This document shows positions 50,517 through 60,459 of a stretch of 64,000 nucleotides of DNA, piece by piece. The DNA comes from CAG-791 sp963596015 (lineage in GTDB: Bacteria > Bacillota > Clostridia > Lachnospirales > Lachnospiraceae). The notes beneath the pieces are model-generated. The model was not told the origin of the DNA. It did no database searches and saw only the letters and a program-made list of their open reading frames with translations. The translations under genes and the position numbers were made by a program. The DNA is taken from positions 1-64,000 of the forward strand of contig CAVBJS010000009.1 in assembly GCA_963596015.1 (NCBI GenBank), in the 5' to 3' direction. The stretch's first letter is position 1. Every line of letters begins with the position of its first letter.

Positions 50517-51457
50517 TTTATCCTTTCTTCCATCCAGTCGTACATGGCCTGTTCATCGGCAAAGTCATCCCGGTTTACCCAGATCACATCCTTTTCCCGC
50601 TTAAACCAGGTCAGCTGGCGTTTAGCAAAGTGTCTGGTATTACGCTTGATCAACGTCACCGCTTCTTCCAGAGAAGCGATCCTTCCGTCCAGATAGGCAT
50701 ACAATTCCTTATATCCCAGTCCCTGCATGGAAACCGCCTCCGGCGCCAGACCGCTCTCTCGTAATTTCCTTGTTTCTTCTAATAGTCCCTGCTCCATCAT
50801 CATATCCACTCTTGCATCGATGCGGGCATAGAGCTTTGCTCTGTCCATGGTCAGGACAAAAAAGACGGCGTCATAGGCGGCGGGGCGGCTGCGTTGGGTT
50901 TTGTTGTGCTCGGAGATCTTCTCTCCCCCGCTTTGCCTGGCGAATTCCAGTGCCCTGATCAGGCGCTTTACATTGTGGGGATGGATGGCCTGCGCCGCTT
51001 CCGGATCTACTTGCTGCAGCATCTCCCACAGTTTTTCAGGCCCCTGGGCCTTGGCTGTCTCTTCCAGTTCTTTTCGGAACGCGCCATCCTCATCCATCTG
51101 GGTAAAATCGATATCATAGAGTAATGCCTGGATATAAAAGCCTGTTCCGCCTGCCAGAACGGGAAGTCGCTCTTTCTGATAAATGTCTTTCAGCGCTTCT
51201 TTTGCCTCTGCCTGAAAGCGAACCACATTCCAGCTCTCGGATGGCTGCGCGCAGTCTATGAGATAATGGGGAATGGATCGCATTTCTTCTGCCGTGATCT
51301 TAGCGGAACCTATATCCATGCCCCGGTAGACCTGCATGGAGTCTGCTGAGATCACAGAGCCGTTAAGACGTTCGGCCAATTCTACCGCCGCGGCACTTTT
51401 ACCAGAGGCGGTAGGCCCGGCTACAATGATCATTTTGGAAAGTGATTTTTCCGTCAT
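50513..51457 (-). CDS. miaA: tRNA dimethylallyltransferase
   Basis: 314 residues from ATG 51457 (AAGGAG four bases upstream). The P-loop 'IIVAGPTASGKSAAAVELA' lies near residue 10, 'VISADSMQVYRGMDIGSAKI' contains the catalytic Asp, and 'HYLIDCAQPSESWNV' and 'LAGGTGFYIQALLYDIDF' follow. It adds the isopentenyl group to A37 of tRNAs reading U-starting codons; MiaB (56565) then methylthiolates the same base. It lies in a tight operon with mutL. Confidence 0.96.
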   Translation of the reverse strand: MTEKSLSKMIIVAGPTASGKSAAAVELAERLNGSVISADSMQVYRGMDIGSAKITAEEMRSIPHYLIDCAQPSESWNVVRFQAEAKEALKDIYQKERLPVLAGGTGFYIQALLYDIDFTQMDEDGAFRKELEETAKAQGPEKLWEMLQQVDPEAAQAIHPHNVKRLIRALEFARQSGGEKISEHNKTQRSRPAAYDAVFFVLTMDRAKLYARIDARVDMMMEQGLLEETRKLRESGLAPEAVSMQGLGYKELYAYLDGRIASLEEAVTLIKRNTRHFAKRQLTWFKREKDVIWVNRDDFADEQAMYDWMEERIK

Positions 51458-51522
51458 AGTACTCCTTGTTTCTAAGCAGCTTTTCGTATGGATCCCCATT
51501 CCATACTTTTGGGCATCACTCC

Positions 51523-53829
51523 TTAGACTATTCTCTTAAACTTGCGCTCGATCTCCTGTTTGGATAAGGTGATCATGGTGGGACGGCCGTGGGGGCAATG
51601 GTAGGGATTTTCCAAAGACAAAAGCTCATCGATCAGTGCCTCTGCCTCTGCCCGCTGCATCTTAGAATTACCCTTTACCGCTGCCTTACAGGACATGGAA
51701 GCGATCTTGGCCAGGATTGCCTGGGAAGTCCCCTCCATCTTGGCATCCATCATCTCTTCTAAGGTTTCCCGGAAAAGCTGCTCCGGACTGTTGCCGTACA
51801 GATCCATGGGAATGGCCCGCAGTGCATAGGATCGCTCTCCAAAGGGCTCAATGTCAAAGCCCATTTGTTTGAATACATCGGCGTAGGGAAGAAAGCTTGC
51901 CTCCTCCTTGCCGCTTAAGGTAAGGACGATGGGCGGTGCCAATAATTGGGAAGGTATCTCTGTCTTCTCCCGGAATCTTTTCATGAAACGCTCGTAATTT
52001 ACTTTTTCATGGGCTGCATGCTGGTCGATCATCAACAGTTGATCCCGGAAGCTTACCAACCAGTAGGTCTCAAAGATCTGACCAAGGATCCGGTATTCCT
52101 TCACAGACTCCTTTGATAAAATGTCAGGTCTGTTCTCTTCCGTATCGGTAAAGAGCGCAGAAGTAGAAAAAAGCTCTCCCTGCACAGCCTTACCGGTAGG
52201 ATAAATGTTGCTGTCCGCCGATGAATCTTCTGTCGACGCGGCATCTGTTGGTGCAGCGTCTGAAAATGTATTGTTTGCTGGTGCAGCGTCTGTGAATACA
52301 TCGTTTGTTTGTGCAGCGTCTGAAAATGTATTGTTTGTTGGTGCTACGTCTGAGAATGCATCATTTGTTGGTGTGGTATTTATCGTCACATCGTTTTTTA
52401 ATATACTATTCGCCGATGCGGAAAAGTCAGCGGCAGAAGACTTTGCCTTCAGTGTAGGATCCTGCGTTCGCTGCTGCTCTCTTCTGTCATTAAAGGTAAA
52501 ATCGTCGCTCTCGGCCTTTTTATGGGTCTCCACATGGGACTCCACATTCTCAGCATTGCCTGAAGGGGGATATACCGGCGCTTTTTCCCTCAGTAAGGAT
52601 CCGCTGTTTAAAGTCTCCTCTTCCTTTTCAAAAAACAGGTCAGAAGACGGCGCGCTTTTTGAAGCTGTTCCGTGTTCCCGTGCGGTTTCAAAGGGCTCTG
52701 CCTGTCCGGCGGCATAGACAGCTTCCCGGGCTTCCTGTTCCTGTTTTTGCTGCTCTTTTATCTCTCTATCACTAAGCAGGGTGGCGGCGGGGATCAATTC
52801 CTTGCCATGCAAGGTCCGGTGCACCGCTTCTTTTACGACCTGATAGACACCCTTGGTATCCGCAAAGCGCACTTCCATCTTGGTGGGGTGCACATTCACA
52901 TCTACTCCGTCGGCAGGCATGGTCACATGCAGCACCACAAAGGGAAAGCAATGCTTCATCAGATCCGTGCCGTAGCCTTCCTCTGCCGCTTTGGAGAGGA
53001 CCTCACTGCGGAGCATGCGCCCGTTGACAAAAAAGATCTCATAATTGCGGCTGCTGCGGGAGATCTCCGGTCTGCCGATAAGCCCCGTTACTTTATAATC
53101 CCCCTGTTCAAAAGCTACCGGGAACAGGGACGATGCTGTCTCTCTTCCATAGATGCGGTAGATCAGTTCCTTTAGATTGCCGTTGCCGGAGGTATGGAGC
53201 TTTTCCTTTCCGTTGACCCGGTAATGAAAGGAAATATCCGGGTGGGAAAGAGCCTGCCGTTCGATCAGGTCTGTGATATAGCCTGCCTCAGTCTGGGGCT
53301 GCTTTAAAAATTTCTTTCGCACCGGCACATTATAAAAAAGATTCCGGACGATGACACTGGTACCATTGGGCGCGCCGATCTCCTGCAGCATGATTGCGCC
53401 GGTATCTTCTAAAGTGCCGTTCTCTGACGTTGCTGCGGCTGCGGCGGCCCTGTCATTTACAGCACGGGTACCGGTCAGGGCATCTTTTACCTTAGTGATC
53501 ATCTCCACCTGGGATACAGCTGCGATGCTGGCCAGCGCCTCACCCCGAAAGCCCAGACTGGATAAATGGGAAAGATCTTCCTCATTTCGGATCTTGCTGG
53601 TGGCATGGCGCTGAAAGGCCTTGGTGATCTGGTCCTGTGCAATGCCGCAGCCATTGTCCGTGACCCGAAGAAGGCTTTGGCCTCCGTCTTTTATCTCCAC
53701 CGTAATAGCACTGGCGCCGGCGTCAATGGCATTTTCTATCAGCTCCTTTGCCGCATTCACCGGCCGCTCCACTACCTCTCCGGCGGCGATCCTTCCTATG
53801 GTTTCCTGACTTAAAAGATGTATTTCCAT
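51523..53829 (-). CDS. mutL: DNA mismatch repair protein MutL with repetitive linker
   Basis: 768 residues from ATG 53829 (AAAAGGGG four bases upstream). GHKL ATPase motifs: 'KELIENAIDAGASAI', 'DNGCGI', 'TSKIRNEEDLSHLSSLGFRGE' (part shown) and 'GTSVIVRNLFYNVPVRKKFL'. The C-terminal domain has 'LMIDQHAAHEKVNYERFM', the endonuclease motif DQHAAHEKVNYE of MutL types that nick DNA, plus the 'CPHGRP' element. The linker (about residues 330-590) is very long and contains a 30-base tandem repeat (52240-52395) giving ten-residue units such as NTFSDAAPTN. mutS lies 29 bases upstream. Confidence 0.95.
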   Translation of the reverse strand: MEIHLLSQETIGRIAAGEVVERPVNAAKELIENAIDAGASAITVEIKDGGQSLLRVTDNGCGIAQDQITKAFQRHATSKIRNEEDLSHLSSLGFRGEALASIAAVSQVEMITKVKDALTGTRAVNDRAAAAAATSENGTLEDTGAIMLQEIGAPNGTSVIVRNLFYNVPVRKKFLKQPQTEAGYITDLIERQALSHPDISFHYRVNGKEKLHTSGNGNLKELIYRIYGRETASSLFPVAFEQGDYKVTGLIGRPEISRSSRNYEIFFVNGRMLRSEVLSKAAEEGYGTDLMKHCFPFVVLHVTMPADGVDVNVHPTKMEVRFADTKGVYQVVKEAVHRTLHGKELIPAATLLSDREIKEQQKQEQEAREAVYAAGQAEPFETAREHGTASKSAPSSDLFFEKEEETLNSGSLLREKAPVYPPSGNAENVESHVETHKKAESDDFTFNDRREQQRTQDPTLKAKSSAADFSASANSILKNDVTINTTPTNDAFSDVAPTNNTFSDAAQTNDVFTDAAPANNTFSDAAPTDAASTEDSSADSNIYPTGKAVQGELFSTSALFTDTEENRPDILSKESVKEYRILGQIFETYWLVSFRDQLLMIDQHAAHEKVNYERFMKRFREKTEIPSQLLAPPIVLTLSGKEEASFLPYADVFKQMGFDIEPFGERSYALRAIPMDLYGNSPEQLFRETLEEMMDAKMEGTSQAILAKIASMSCKAAVKGNSKMQRAEAEALIDELLSLENPYHCPHGRPTMITLSKQEIERKFKRIV
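52240..52395 (-). repeat. 30-base tandem repeat inside the mutL linker
   Basis: On the plus strand GGTGCAGCGTCTGAAAATGT followed by ATTGTTTGCT recurs about five times with the 30-base period (for example near 52250, 52280, 52310, 52340). It codes for degenerate ten-residue units (FSDAAPTNNT type) in MutL. The period is a multiple of three, so copy-number change keeps the frame. Confidence 0.85.
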
Positions 53830-53858
53830 ATATCCCCTTTTCTCAGCATTACCTGCCA

Positions 53859-56525
53859 TCATCCCCATCGATTCTTCAACTGGTTCTGCAGCTTATATAG
53901 GGTGTTGAGGGCATCCATGGGGGTCAGGTTAGTGATATCCACCTCCCGCAGCTCCCGCAGCACGTCCTCATCGGAGGTGGCGGTCAAAAGGGATATCTGG
54001 GCCAGATCCACCTCATCATAGTGCTTTACCTTTCCCTGACCGGAAGAGCTGGGCTCAATGCTCTGGACCTTTTCGGTTATGTCGTTGTCGGAGAGCTGCT
54101 TGACGATCTCTTTGGCTCTGTCGATTACCAGATCCGGAAGGCCTGCCAGCTTGGCTACCTGAATACCATAGCTTTTGTCTGCGCCGCCCCGGACGATCTT
54201 TCGAAGGAAGACGATGTCATCGCCTTTTTCCTTTACCGCCACACAATAATTGGTCACATTGCTCATCTTGCCCTCTAATTCGGTGAGCTCGTGATAATGA
54301 GTGGCAAAAAGGGTCTTCGCCCCCAGATATTTCTTATTGCTGATATGTTCGATCACCGCCCAGGCGATACTGAGGCCGTCAAAGGTAGAGGTACCTCTGC
54401 CGATCTCATCTAAGATCAGAAGGCTCTTGGAGGTGGCATTGCGCAGGATATTGGCCACTTCATTCATCTCCACCATAAAGGTACTCTGGCCGCTGCCTAA
54501 GTCATCGGAGGCGCCTACTCTGGTAAAGATCCGGTCCACCACACACAGATCTGCTTCTGCGGCAGGGACAAAACTGCCGATCTGGGCCATCAGCACGATC
54601 AGGGCACACTGGCGCATGTAAGTGGATTTGCCGGCCATGTTGGGACCTGTGATGATGGCGATGCATTTTTTCTTATTGTCCAGATAGCAATCGTTTTCCA
54701 CGAAGTCTCCGGAGAGCATCTGCTCCACCACCGGATGCCGTCCCCCTGTGATCTTGATAATGCCCTTTTCGTTCATGGCAGGCCGCACATAATGATTGCG
54801 CTCCGCCACCACCGACAGGGAACAGAAAACATCCAGCAGTGCAAAAGCCTTGGCCGTCTTCTGGATCCGGGTCACCTGACTGCCGATATGATCCCTGATC
54901 TCACAGAATTTATCATACTCCAGCGTATTTAATTTATCCTCAGCATTTAAGATGGTATCTTCCAGTTCCTTTAGTTTCGGCGTGGTATATCGCTCTGAAC
55001 CTGTCAGGGTCTGCTTGCGGATATAATCTTCCGGTACCAGATCTTTATAAGAATTGGTCACATCAAAATAATAGCCGAAGACTTTGTTGTATTTGATCTT
55101 CAGGTTCTTGATGCCGGTTCGCTCTCTGTCCTGCTCCTCCAACTCCATGAGCCAGTTTTTGCCCTCTGTCCTGGCCTGTCGAAGATGGTCGATATCCGCA
55201 TCAAAGCCGGTGCGTATAATGCCGCCCTCCCGGACGGAGACAGGCGGCTCGTCCTCAATGGCCTTCTCCAGCAGATCTACCATCTCCGAAAAATCGTCCA
55301 GATCCTCCCCAATCTGCGTAAGCAGAGGACAGGTCCTGGGCAGATGGTCTAAGACCTGCCGCACAGGTTGGCACATGGAAAGAGAATTTTTAAAGGCCAG
55401 CAGATCTCTGGGATTGGCACTTAGGTAGGTGATCTTGGTCAGCAGTCTCTCCAAGTCATAGACCGGGGAGAGATATTCCCGGATCTCATCCCGGTCTACC
55501 GCGTTTTCACAAAGGATCTCTACCGCATCCTGTCTTTGCAGGATCTCATCCGCAAAGATAAGAGGCTGCTCCACAAAGCTGTGCAAAAGCCTGGCGCCCA
55601 TGGCCGTTTTGGTCTTATCCAGCACCCAGAGAAGCGAACCCTTCTTTTGCTTCTCCCGCAGGGTCTCGGTCAGCTCCAGATTTCTCCTGGTAAAGCTGTC
55701 TAAAAGCATATAGCGTCCCGTTACATAGGGCACGATCCGGGTAATATTGGACAGGTTATTTTTCTGGGTATCGTAAAGGTAGCGGAGCAATGCCCCCGCC
55801 GCCACACAGCCTGCGGCAAAATCTGCCACGCCCAGGCTGATCAGGGAGCCTGTATGAAAATGGGTAAGCAGCAGGCTTTTAGCGCTGTCCTCATCAAAAT
55901 AATGAGCATCCAGGGGGTTGATAAAGACACCGAGTCGGTTCTTTAGATCCTCACAGTCTATGCCGCACATGGTAAAGGCTTCATTGCAGATGATCTCCGA
56001 GGGCGCGTATTTCATGATCTCATCCCGGATCTTGTGCACATCCTCTACCTGGGTGACGTAAAACTCACCGGTGGAGATATCCGCCGCCGCAATGCCGGAG
56101 CTCCCCTGCTCATAGCAGATGCAGAAAAGGAAATTGTTTCTGCCATCCTCCAGGGACTGCATATCCATATTGGTACCCGGGGTGACCACCCGGATCACTT
56201 CCCGCTTTACGATGCCTTTGGCCTGTTTAGGATCTTCCATCTGTTCGCAGATGGCCACCTTATAGCCTTTGGATACCAGCCTGGTCAGATAGCTGTCCAC
56301 TGCATGAAAAGGCACACCGCACATAGGGGCCCGCTCCGGAAGACCGCAGCTTTTTCCGGTCAGAGTCAGATCCAGTTCTTTTGCGGTGGTAACAGCGTCA
56401 TCGAAAAACATCTCATAAAAATCCCCGAGACGGTAAAAAAGAATACAGTCGCTGTATTCTTCTTTTGTTTTCAGATAGTGCTGCATCATGGGGGATAATC
56501 CCGGATAATCTGCGTTGATCTCCAT
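53859..56525 (-). CDS. mutS: DNA mismatch recognition ATPase MutS
   Basis: 888 residues. The mismatch-reading Phe-x-Glu motif is in 'CILFYRLGDFYEMFFDDAV', the Walker A is 'ITGPNMAGKSTYMRQCALI', the Walker B 'SLLILDEIGRGTSTFDGLS', and the His switch 'TLFATHYHELTEL'. Domain order and length are those of MutS1. Together with MutL it starts mismatch repair; no MutH exists in Firmicutes, and MutL carries the nuclease. The order miaB-mutS-mutL-miaA is conserved in Clostridia. Confidence 0.98.
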   Translation of the reverse strand: MEINADYPGLSPMMQHYLKTKEEYSDCILFYRLGDFYEMFFDDAVTTAKELDLTLTGKSCGLPERAPMCGVPFHAVDSYLTRLVSKGYKVAICEQMEDPKQAKGIVKREVIRVVTPGTNMDMQSLEDGRNNFLFCICYEQGSSGIAAADISTGEFYVTQVEDVHKIRDEIMKYAPSEIICNEAFTMCGIDCEDLKNRLGVFINPLDAHYFDEDSAKSLLLTHFHTGSLISLGVADFAAGCVAAGALLRYLYDTQKNNLSNITRIVPYVTGRYMLLDSFTRRNLELTETLREKQKKGSLLWVLDKTKTAMGARLLHSFVEQPLIFADEILQRQDAVEILCENAVDRDEIREYLSPVYDLERLLTKITYLSANPRDLLAFKNSLSMCQPVRQVLDHLPRTCPLLTQIGEDLDDFSEMVDLLEKAIEDEPPVSVREGGIIRTGFDADIDHLRQARTEGKNWLMELEEQDRERTGIKNLKIKYNKVFGYYFDVTNSYKDLVPEDYIRKQTLTGSERYTTPKLKELEDTILNAEDKLNTLEYDKFCEIRDHIGSQVTRIQKTAKAFALLDVFCSLSVVAERNHYVRPAMNEKGIIKITGGRHPVVEQMLSGDFVENDCYLDNKKKCIAIITGPNMAGKSTYMRQCALIVLMAQIGSFVPAAEADLCVVDRIFTRVGASDDLGSGQSTFMVEMNEVANILRNATSKSLLILDEIGRGTSTFDGLSIAWAVIEHISNKKYLGAKTLFATHYHELTELEGKMSNVTNYCVAVKEKGDDIVFLRKIVRGGADKSYGIQVAKLAGLPDLVIDRAKEIVKQLSDNDITEKVQSIEPSSSGQGKVKHYDEVDLAQISLLTATSDEDVLRELREVDITNLTPMDALNTLYKLQNQLKNRWG

Positions 56526-56564
56526 GTTTCCCTTTCTATGCCGCGTCCTTGGCGGCAGCGATCT

Positions 56565-58037
56565 TTACTGTCTTTCTTCTATACTCTCTAAGGTGCCGAA
56601 ATAATAAAAGCCCCGGCACTCATCCAGATGGATCTGACAATACTTTCCGATCATGGAAGCATCGCCCTTGACATGCACCAGCATATTATTGGAGAGTCTG
56701 GCGGTCACCAGAGACGGATCGTGATCGTTGATGGTCTCCACCAGTCCTTCCATAGTGCGCCCCGTCCAACGGGCTGCCTGCTCTCTGGCGCAGGTCTGTA
56801 CCTGGGCTAATACCCGGTCAAACTGCACGTGCTTTTCTTCCTCCGGCACCTGTTCCATCTTGGCTGCCGGCGTGCCGCTGCGCATAGAATAGATAAAAGT
56901 AAAGGCGTTGTCGAATTTAACCTGTCTGATCAGATCGATGGTCTCATCCACATCCTCTTTGGTCTCTCCCGGGAAGCCTACGATGATATCCGTGGTAATG
57001 GCCATATCCGGGATCTCCTGACGGATATGATCAGCCAGAGTAATGAACTGCTCCTTGGTATAATGACGGTTCATCTTCTCTAAGATGCGGTCGGATCCGG
57101 ACTGCAGTGCCAAATGCAGATGTCTTGCCACCTTAGGATTGCGCTTCATGGTCTGGATCAGTTCTTCGGACAGGTCCTTGGGATGGGAACTCATGAAACG
57201 GACCCGGTGGATGCCGTCAATCTTACAGACTTCCTCTAAAAGCTGGGCAAAGCTCATGGGCTCTTCCAGATTTTTACCGTAAGAGTTTACGTTCTGCCCC
57301 AGGAGCATCACCTCGCTGACCCCGTCTGCGGCCAGCTTTTCGATCTCCCGCAGGATATCCTTAGGCTCACGGCTTCGCTCTCTGCCCCGCACATAGGGAA
57401 CGATGCAATAAGTGCAGAAATTGTTGCAGCCAAACATGATATTGACACCGGACTTAAAGGGAAAGGCACGCTCTACCGGCAACTCTTCCACAATGCCGCT
57501 TTCCTTATCCCAGATCTCCGTTACTTTTTGGTTCTTTGCATAGAGCGTCCACAGGTATTCCGGAAATCGATACAGGTTGTGGGTGCCGAAGATAAGATCT
57601 ACGAAAGAATAGCTCTTCTTGATCTTTTCTACAGCTGTCTTTTCCTGCATCATGCAGCCGCAGAGAGCCACCTTCATATAGGGATTGCTCTTGCGGTAGT
57701 GGCTGACCCGTCCAAGGCGGCCGTATACATGCTGGTCTGCATTATCCCGGACAGTACAGGTATTGTAGATCACAAAGTCTGCGTCCTCATCCTCTGCCTG
57801 GGCAAAGCCCACAGCCCGCAGAATACCGGAGAGCTTTTCCGAATCTCTGGCATTCATCTGACAGCCAAAGGTAATGATAGAGGCGGTCAAAGGCCTGTTA
57901 AGCTCCTTGGAGATCTCTTCCAGTTTTTCTTTGGTCTTGCCGATAAAATAATACTGGCGCATAGGCTCTGTTTCCGGCGCAGGTCCCGCCAGATCAATAT
58001 CACTAAGTCGTTTATCCAGATTGCTGTATTCGTTCAT
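56565..58037 (-). CDS. miaB: tRNA-2-methylthio-N6-dimethylallyladenosine synthase
   Basis: 490 residues from ATG 58037 (GAGG six bases upstream). The N-terminal MTTase domain ('IITFGCQMNARDSEKLSGIL') binds the auxiliary iron-sulfur cluster with Cys in 'GCQMN', 'YNTCTVRDNA' and 'ALCGCMMQE'. The radical SAM motif CxxxCxxC is in 'GCNNFCTYCIVPYVRGRERS'. The C-terminal TRAM domain ends with 'LVHVKGDASMIGKYCQIHL'. It methylthiolates the base first modified by MiaA. Confidence 0.97.
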   Translation of the reverse strand: MNEYSNLDKRLSDIDLAGPAPETEPMRQYYFIGKTKEKLEEISKELNRPLTASIITFGCQMNARDSEKLSGILRAVGFAQAEDEDADFVIYNTCTVRDNADQHVYGRLGRVSHYRKSNPYMKVALCGCMMQEKTAVEKIKKSYSFVDLIFGTHNLYRFPEYLWTLYAKNQKVTEIWDKESGIVEELPVERAFPFKSGVNIMFGCNNFCTYCIVPYVRGRERSREPKDILREIEKLAADGVSEVMLLGQNVNSYGKNLEEPMSFAQLLEEVCKIDGIHRVRFMSSHPKDLSEELIQTMKRNPKVARHLHLALQSGSDRILEKMNRHYTKEQFITLADHIRQEIPDMAITTDIIVGFPGETKEDVDETIDLIRQVKFDNAFTFIYSMRSGTPAAKMEQVPEEEKHVQFDRVLAQVQTCAREQAARWTGRTMEGLVETINDHDPSLVTARLSNNMLVHVKGDASMIGKYCQIHLDECRGFYYFGTLESIEERQ

Positions 58038-58087
58038 ACTAAACCTCATTTTTGTTAAGAAGCTGCGTTTCCAAACCGCTTTCTTCG

Positions 58088-59422
58088 TTATTTTACATCA
58101 ATGGAAAAAGCCGCATACTTTTCCAGGATCCGTGCCAGGATCCGCACCGCCAGCGCCATCTCCTCCACGCATACATATTCATTGCGGCTGTGCCAGTGAT
58201 AGGCACCGGTACCCAGATTGGGGCAGGGTATCCCCTCAAAGGAAAGCCGGCAGCCGTCGGTGCCGCCCCGGATAGGGGCAATGCGAGGCGCAACACCCAG
58301 TGCTTTCATAGCAGAGACCGCATTGTCGATCAGGTGCATGTGGGGACGGATCTTTTCGATCATATTGTAGTAGGAATCCTGGATCTGTGCCTCAAAACAC
58401 TCTTCCCCGTAACGGTGCTGCATATCTTTCACCGCATCTGCAAAAAGCGCTTTTCGTTTTTCAAAATGATCTCTGTCGTGATCCCGGATAAGATATTCCA
58501 TCCGGGCCTCTTCCGGCGTTCCCGACATATTTTCCAGATGGAAAAAGCCTTCATAGCCTTCCGTATAAAAGGGGGTCTCCTTCGCAGGCAAAAGACTGTT
58601 GAATTCCATGCCGTAGAGCAGCGCATTTTTCATAACCCCTTTGGCAGAACCGGGATGGGTATTTTTGCCATGAATGGTGAGAATGGCTGTAGCCGCATTA
58701 AAGTTCTCATATTCCAATTCGCCTACGGCGCCGCCGTCGCAGGTATAGGCAAAGTCTACCTGAAAATGCTCTCTGTCATAGCAGGCGGTACCGTTGCCCA
58801 CCTCTTCGTCCGGGGTAAACATCAGCCGCACCGTGCCGTGGGGATAGGCAGGATGGGTCAGATAGAACTTAAAAAGCTCCATGATCTCCGTAACCCCGGC
58901 CTTATCATCTCCTCCCAACACGGAGGTGCCGTCGCTGGTGATCAGCATTTTGCCTTTGTGCTGGGATAGATCCGGCATTTCCGACGGACTGCTCTTAATG
59001 TTTAAGGCTTCATTAAGGCAGATCTCGTTTCCGTCATAGCACTCGATCAACTGGGGATGCACCTCATCAGAGGGCACCGCATCAGAGGTATCTATATGGG
59101 CTATAAGACCGATGATAGGCGAGAGGTTCTCTCTTTTTTTAGCGTCCCGGTCCGGGCAGGCTGCCATAAGAGCAGGATCCGGCTTAGGCAGATTGGAAGG
59201 TAGGGTGGCATAGACATAGCAATACTTCTCGTCATAGTATACGTCAGCCGCCCCCATATCCTGCAGTTCCCGGTAAAGCATTTCGGCTAAGATCCGCTGC
59301 TGCGGGGTAGAAGGCGTCTTCGTAAAGCCATCCGCCGATTGGGTACCTATACTGGCATAGCGGATAAACCGCCGGGCGATCTGTTCTTTTTCCTCTTTTG
59401 TTATATCATTTTGGTCAAACAT
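58088..59422 (-). CDS. pepT: Peptidase T (tripeptide aminopeptidase)
   Basis: 444 residues. M20 metallopeptidase: 'GLIAHIDTSDAVP' with the first metal ligand His, 'SVLGGDDKAGVTEIM' with the bridging Asp, 'LMFTPDEEVGNGTACYD' with the catalytic Glu pair, and 'PIRGGTDGCRLSFEGIPCPN' near the end. It is about 35 residues longer than common PepT, partly because of an insert around 75-100 ('LPKPDPALMAACPDRD'). It frees the N-terminal residue of tripeptides in the cytoplasm. It stands 50 bases upstream of miaB. Confidence 0.95.
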   Translation of the reverse strand: MFDQNDITKEEKEQIARRFIRYASIGTQSADGFTKTPSTPQQRILAEMLYRELQDMGAADVYYDEKYCYVYATLPSNLPKPDPALMAACPDRDAKKRENLSPIIGLIAHIDTSDAVPSDEVHPQLIECYDGNEICLNEALNIKSSPSEMPDLSQHKGKMLITSDGTSVLGGDDKAGVTEIMELFKFYLTHPAYPHGTVRLMFTPDEEVGNGTACYDREHFQVDFAYTCDGGAVGELEYENFNAATAILTIHGKNTHPGSAKGVMKNALLYGMEFNSLLPAKETPFYTEGYEGFFHLENMSGTPEEARMEYLIRDHDRDHFEKRKALFADAVKDMQHRYGEECFEAQIQDSYYNMIEKIRPHMHLIDNAVSAMKALGVAPRIAPIRGGTDGCRLSFEGIPCPNLGTGAYHWHSRNEYVCVEEMALAVRILARILEKYAAFSIDVK

Positions 59423-59470
59423 AATACCTACCGTTTACACTTTCTTGCTGGTTTGCCTGCAAGCAGACTA

Positions 59471-60400
59471 TCAATCCTCATCGGGATGCCAGAACATATC
59501 GTCCTCTGCTAGCGACGTATCAACATCAGAATCAGTCTCTATCGCAGTATCTGCTCTTGCCGCTTCCTCTGCTTCCGCTGCTTCTGTCATTTTCTCTGCT
59601 TTTATCATTTTCCCTGTCTCCGCCGATGGCCCTTGCCCGTCCTCAAATTCCCAATCTTCTGTGACTTTGTACAGAAAGGCGTTGCCCTTTTTTCCGATAC
59701 GCTTTACCACGCCAAGCTGGGTCAGGATCTGCAAAACGGTGGAAAAGGAGCCCCGGATATGGGCTGCCTTTCCGAATTCTGCCGCTGTAAAGGGCTCTTT
59801 CAGATCAAAGGGAATGAGTTGACAGTAATCCCTGGGGCATGTCAGAAGCATTCTGTCATACAGCGCCAGGGGAATCCGGTCATAGCGATGAGATCCCCTT
59901 TTTCCATCTCTGCTCCAGCCATCCAAAAGCCGGTACTCTTCCATATCGATGAGCAAAAGCTCCACAGACAGATGAGGATCCGCCAGAAACGGGCGGATCC
60001 TGTACAGTTCCCGAAAGGCCAGGTAAAAATGTCCCTTGCGGGCACATTTATTTTTTTTCCCCAGCTCTCCCGTGTCCGGATCGATCCAGATATTCCATTT
60101 ATCGTGGGGGATGGGATAGACAATGCGCACGGGATACAGGGGCAGAAAAGTACTGAGCTTCCCCCGCATCTTATTAAAGTTGCCATTCTGGATCTCTATG
60201 ATCTCCTCACCGTTATAGATATCCGCAATATAGCCGGCTATGGGGATCTCCTGATGATCCTCGTCGGCGTCCTCGAAATCCTTCACCACCGCATGGACTG
60301 TCTTTTCCTGCTGCATGCCTATGCCGTGACGCACCCTTTCCTCTAAGGTGATCACTCTGTCTCTGGCTTTATCAAAGCGTAGCTTCTCTTCCTGGTTCAT
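59471..60400 (-). CDS. Conserved protein of unknown function, possibly nuclease-like
   Basis: 309 residues. The first 130 contain 'EEIIEIQNGNFNKMRGKLST' and 'LYPVRIVYPIPHDKWNIWID', a strand pattern with Glu-x-Gln that recalls PD-(D/E)xK-type folds but lacks a certain lysine. The middle (about 175-260) looks like a winged helix ('FTAAEFGKAAHIRGSFSTVL', 'LTQLGVVKRIGKKGNAFLY'). The last 45 residues are Glu/Ala-rich low complexity. I do not recognise a named family; it seems conserved in Firmicutes. It stands 48 bases upstream of pepT. Confidence 0.7.
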   Translation of the reverse strand: MNQEEKLRFDKARDRVITLEERVRHGIGMQQEKTVHAVVKDFEDADEDHQEIPIAGYIADIYNGEEIIEIQNGNFNKMRGKLSTFLPLYPVRIVYPIPHDKWNIWIDPDTGELGKKNKCARKGHFYLAFRELYRIRPFLADPHLSVELLLIDMEEYRLLDGWSRDGKRGSHRYDRIPLALYDRMLLTCPRDYCQLIPFDLKEPFTAAEFGKAAHIRGSFSTVLQILTQLGVVKRIGKKGNAFLYKVTEDWEFEDGQGPSAETGKMIKAEKMTEAAEAEEAARADTAIETDSDVDTSLAEDDMFWHPDED

Positions 60401-60459
60401 ACTTATCTCTGTGTTTTGATCGACCGGTTGTCTTTACGAAAAAAGGATGTCCTACGAGA

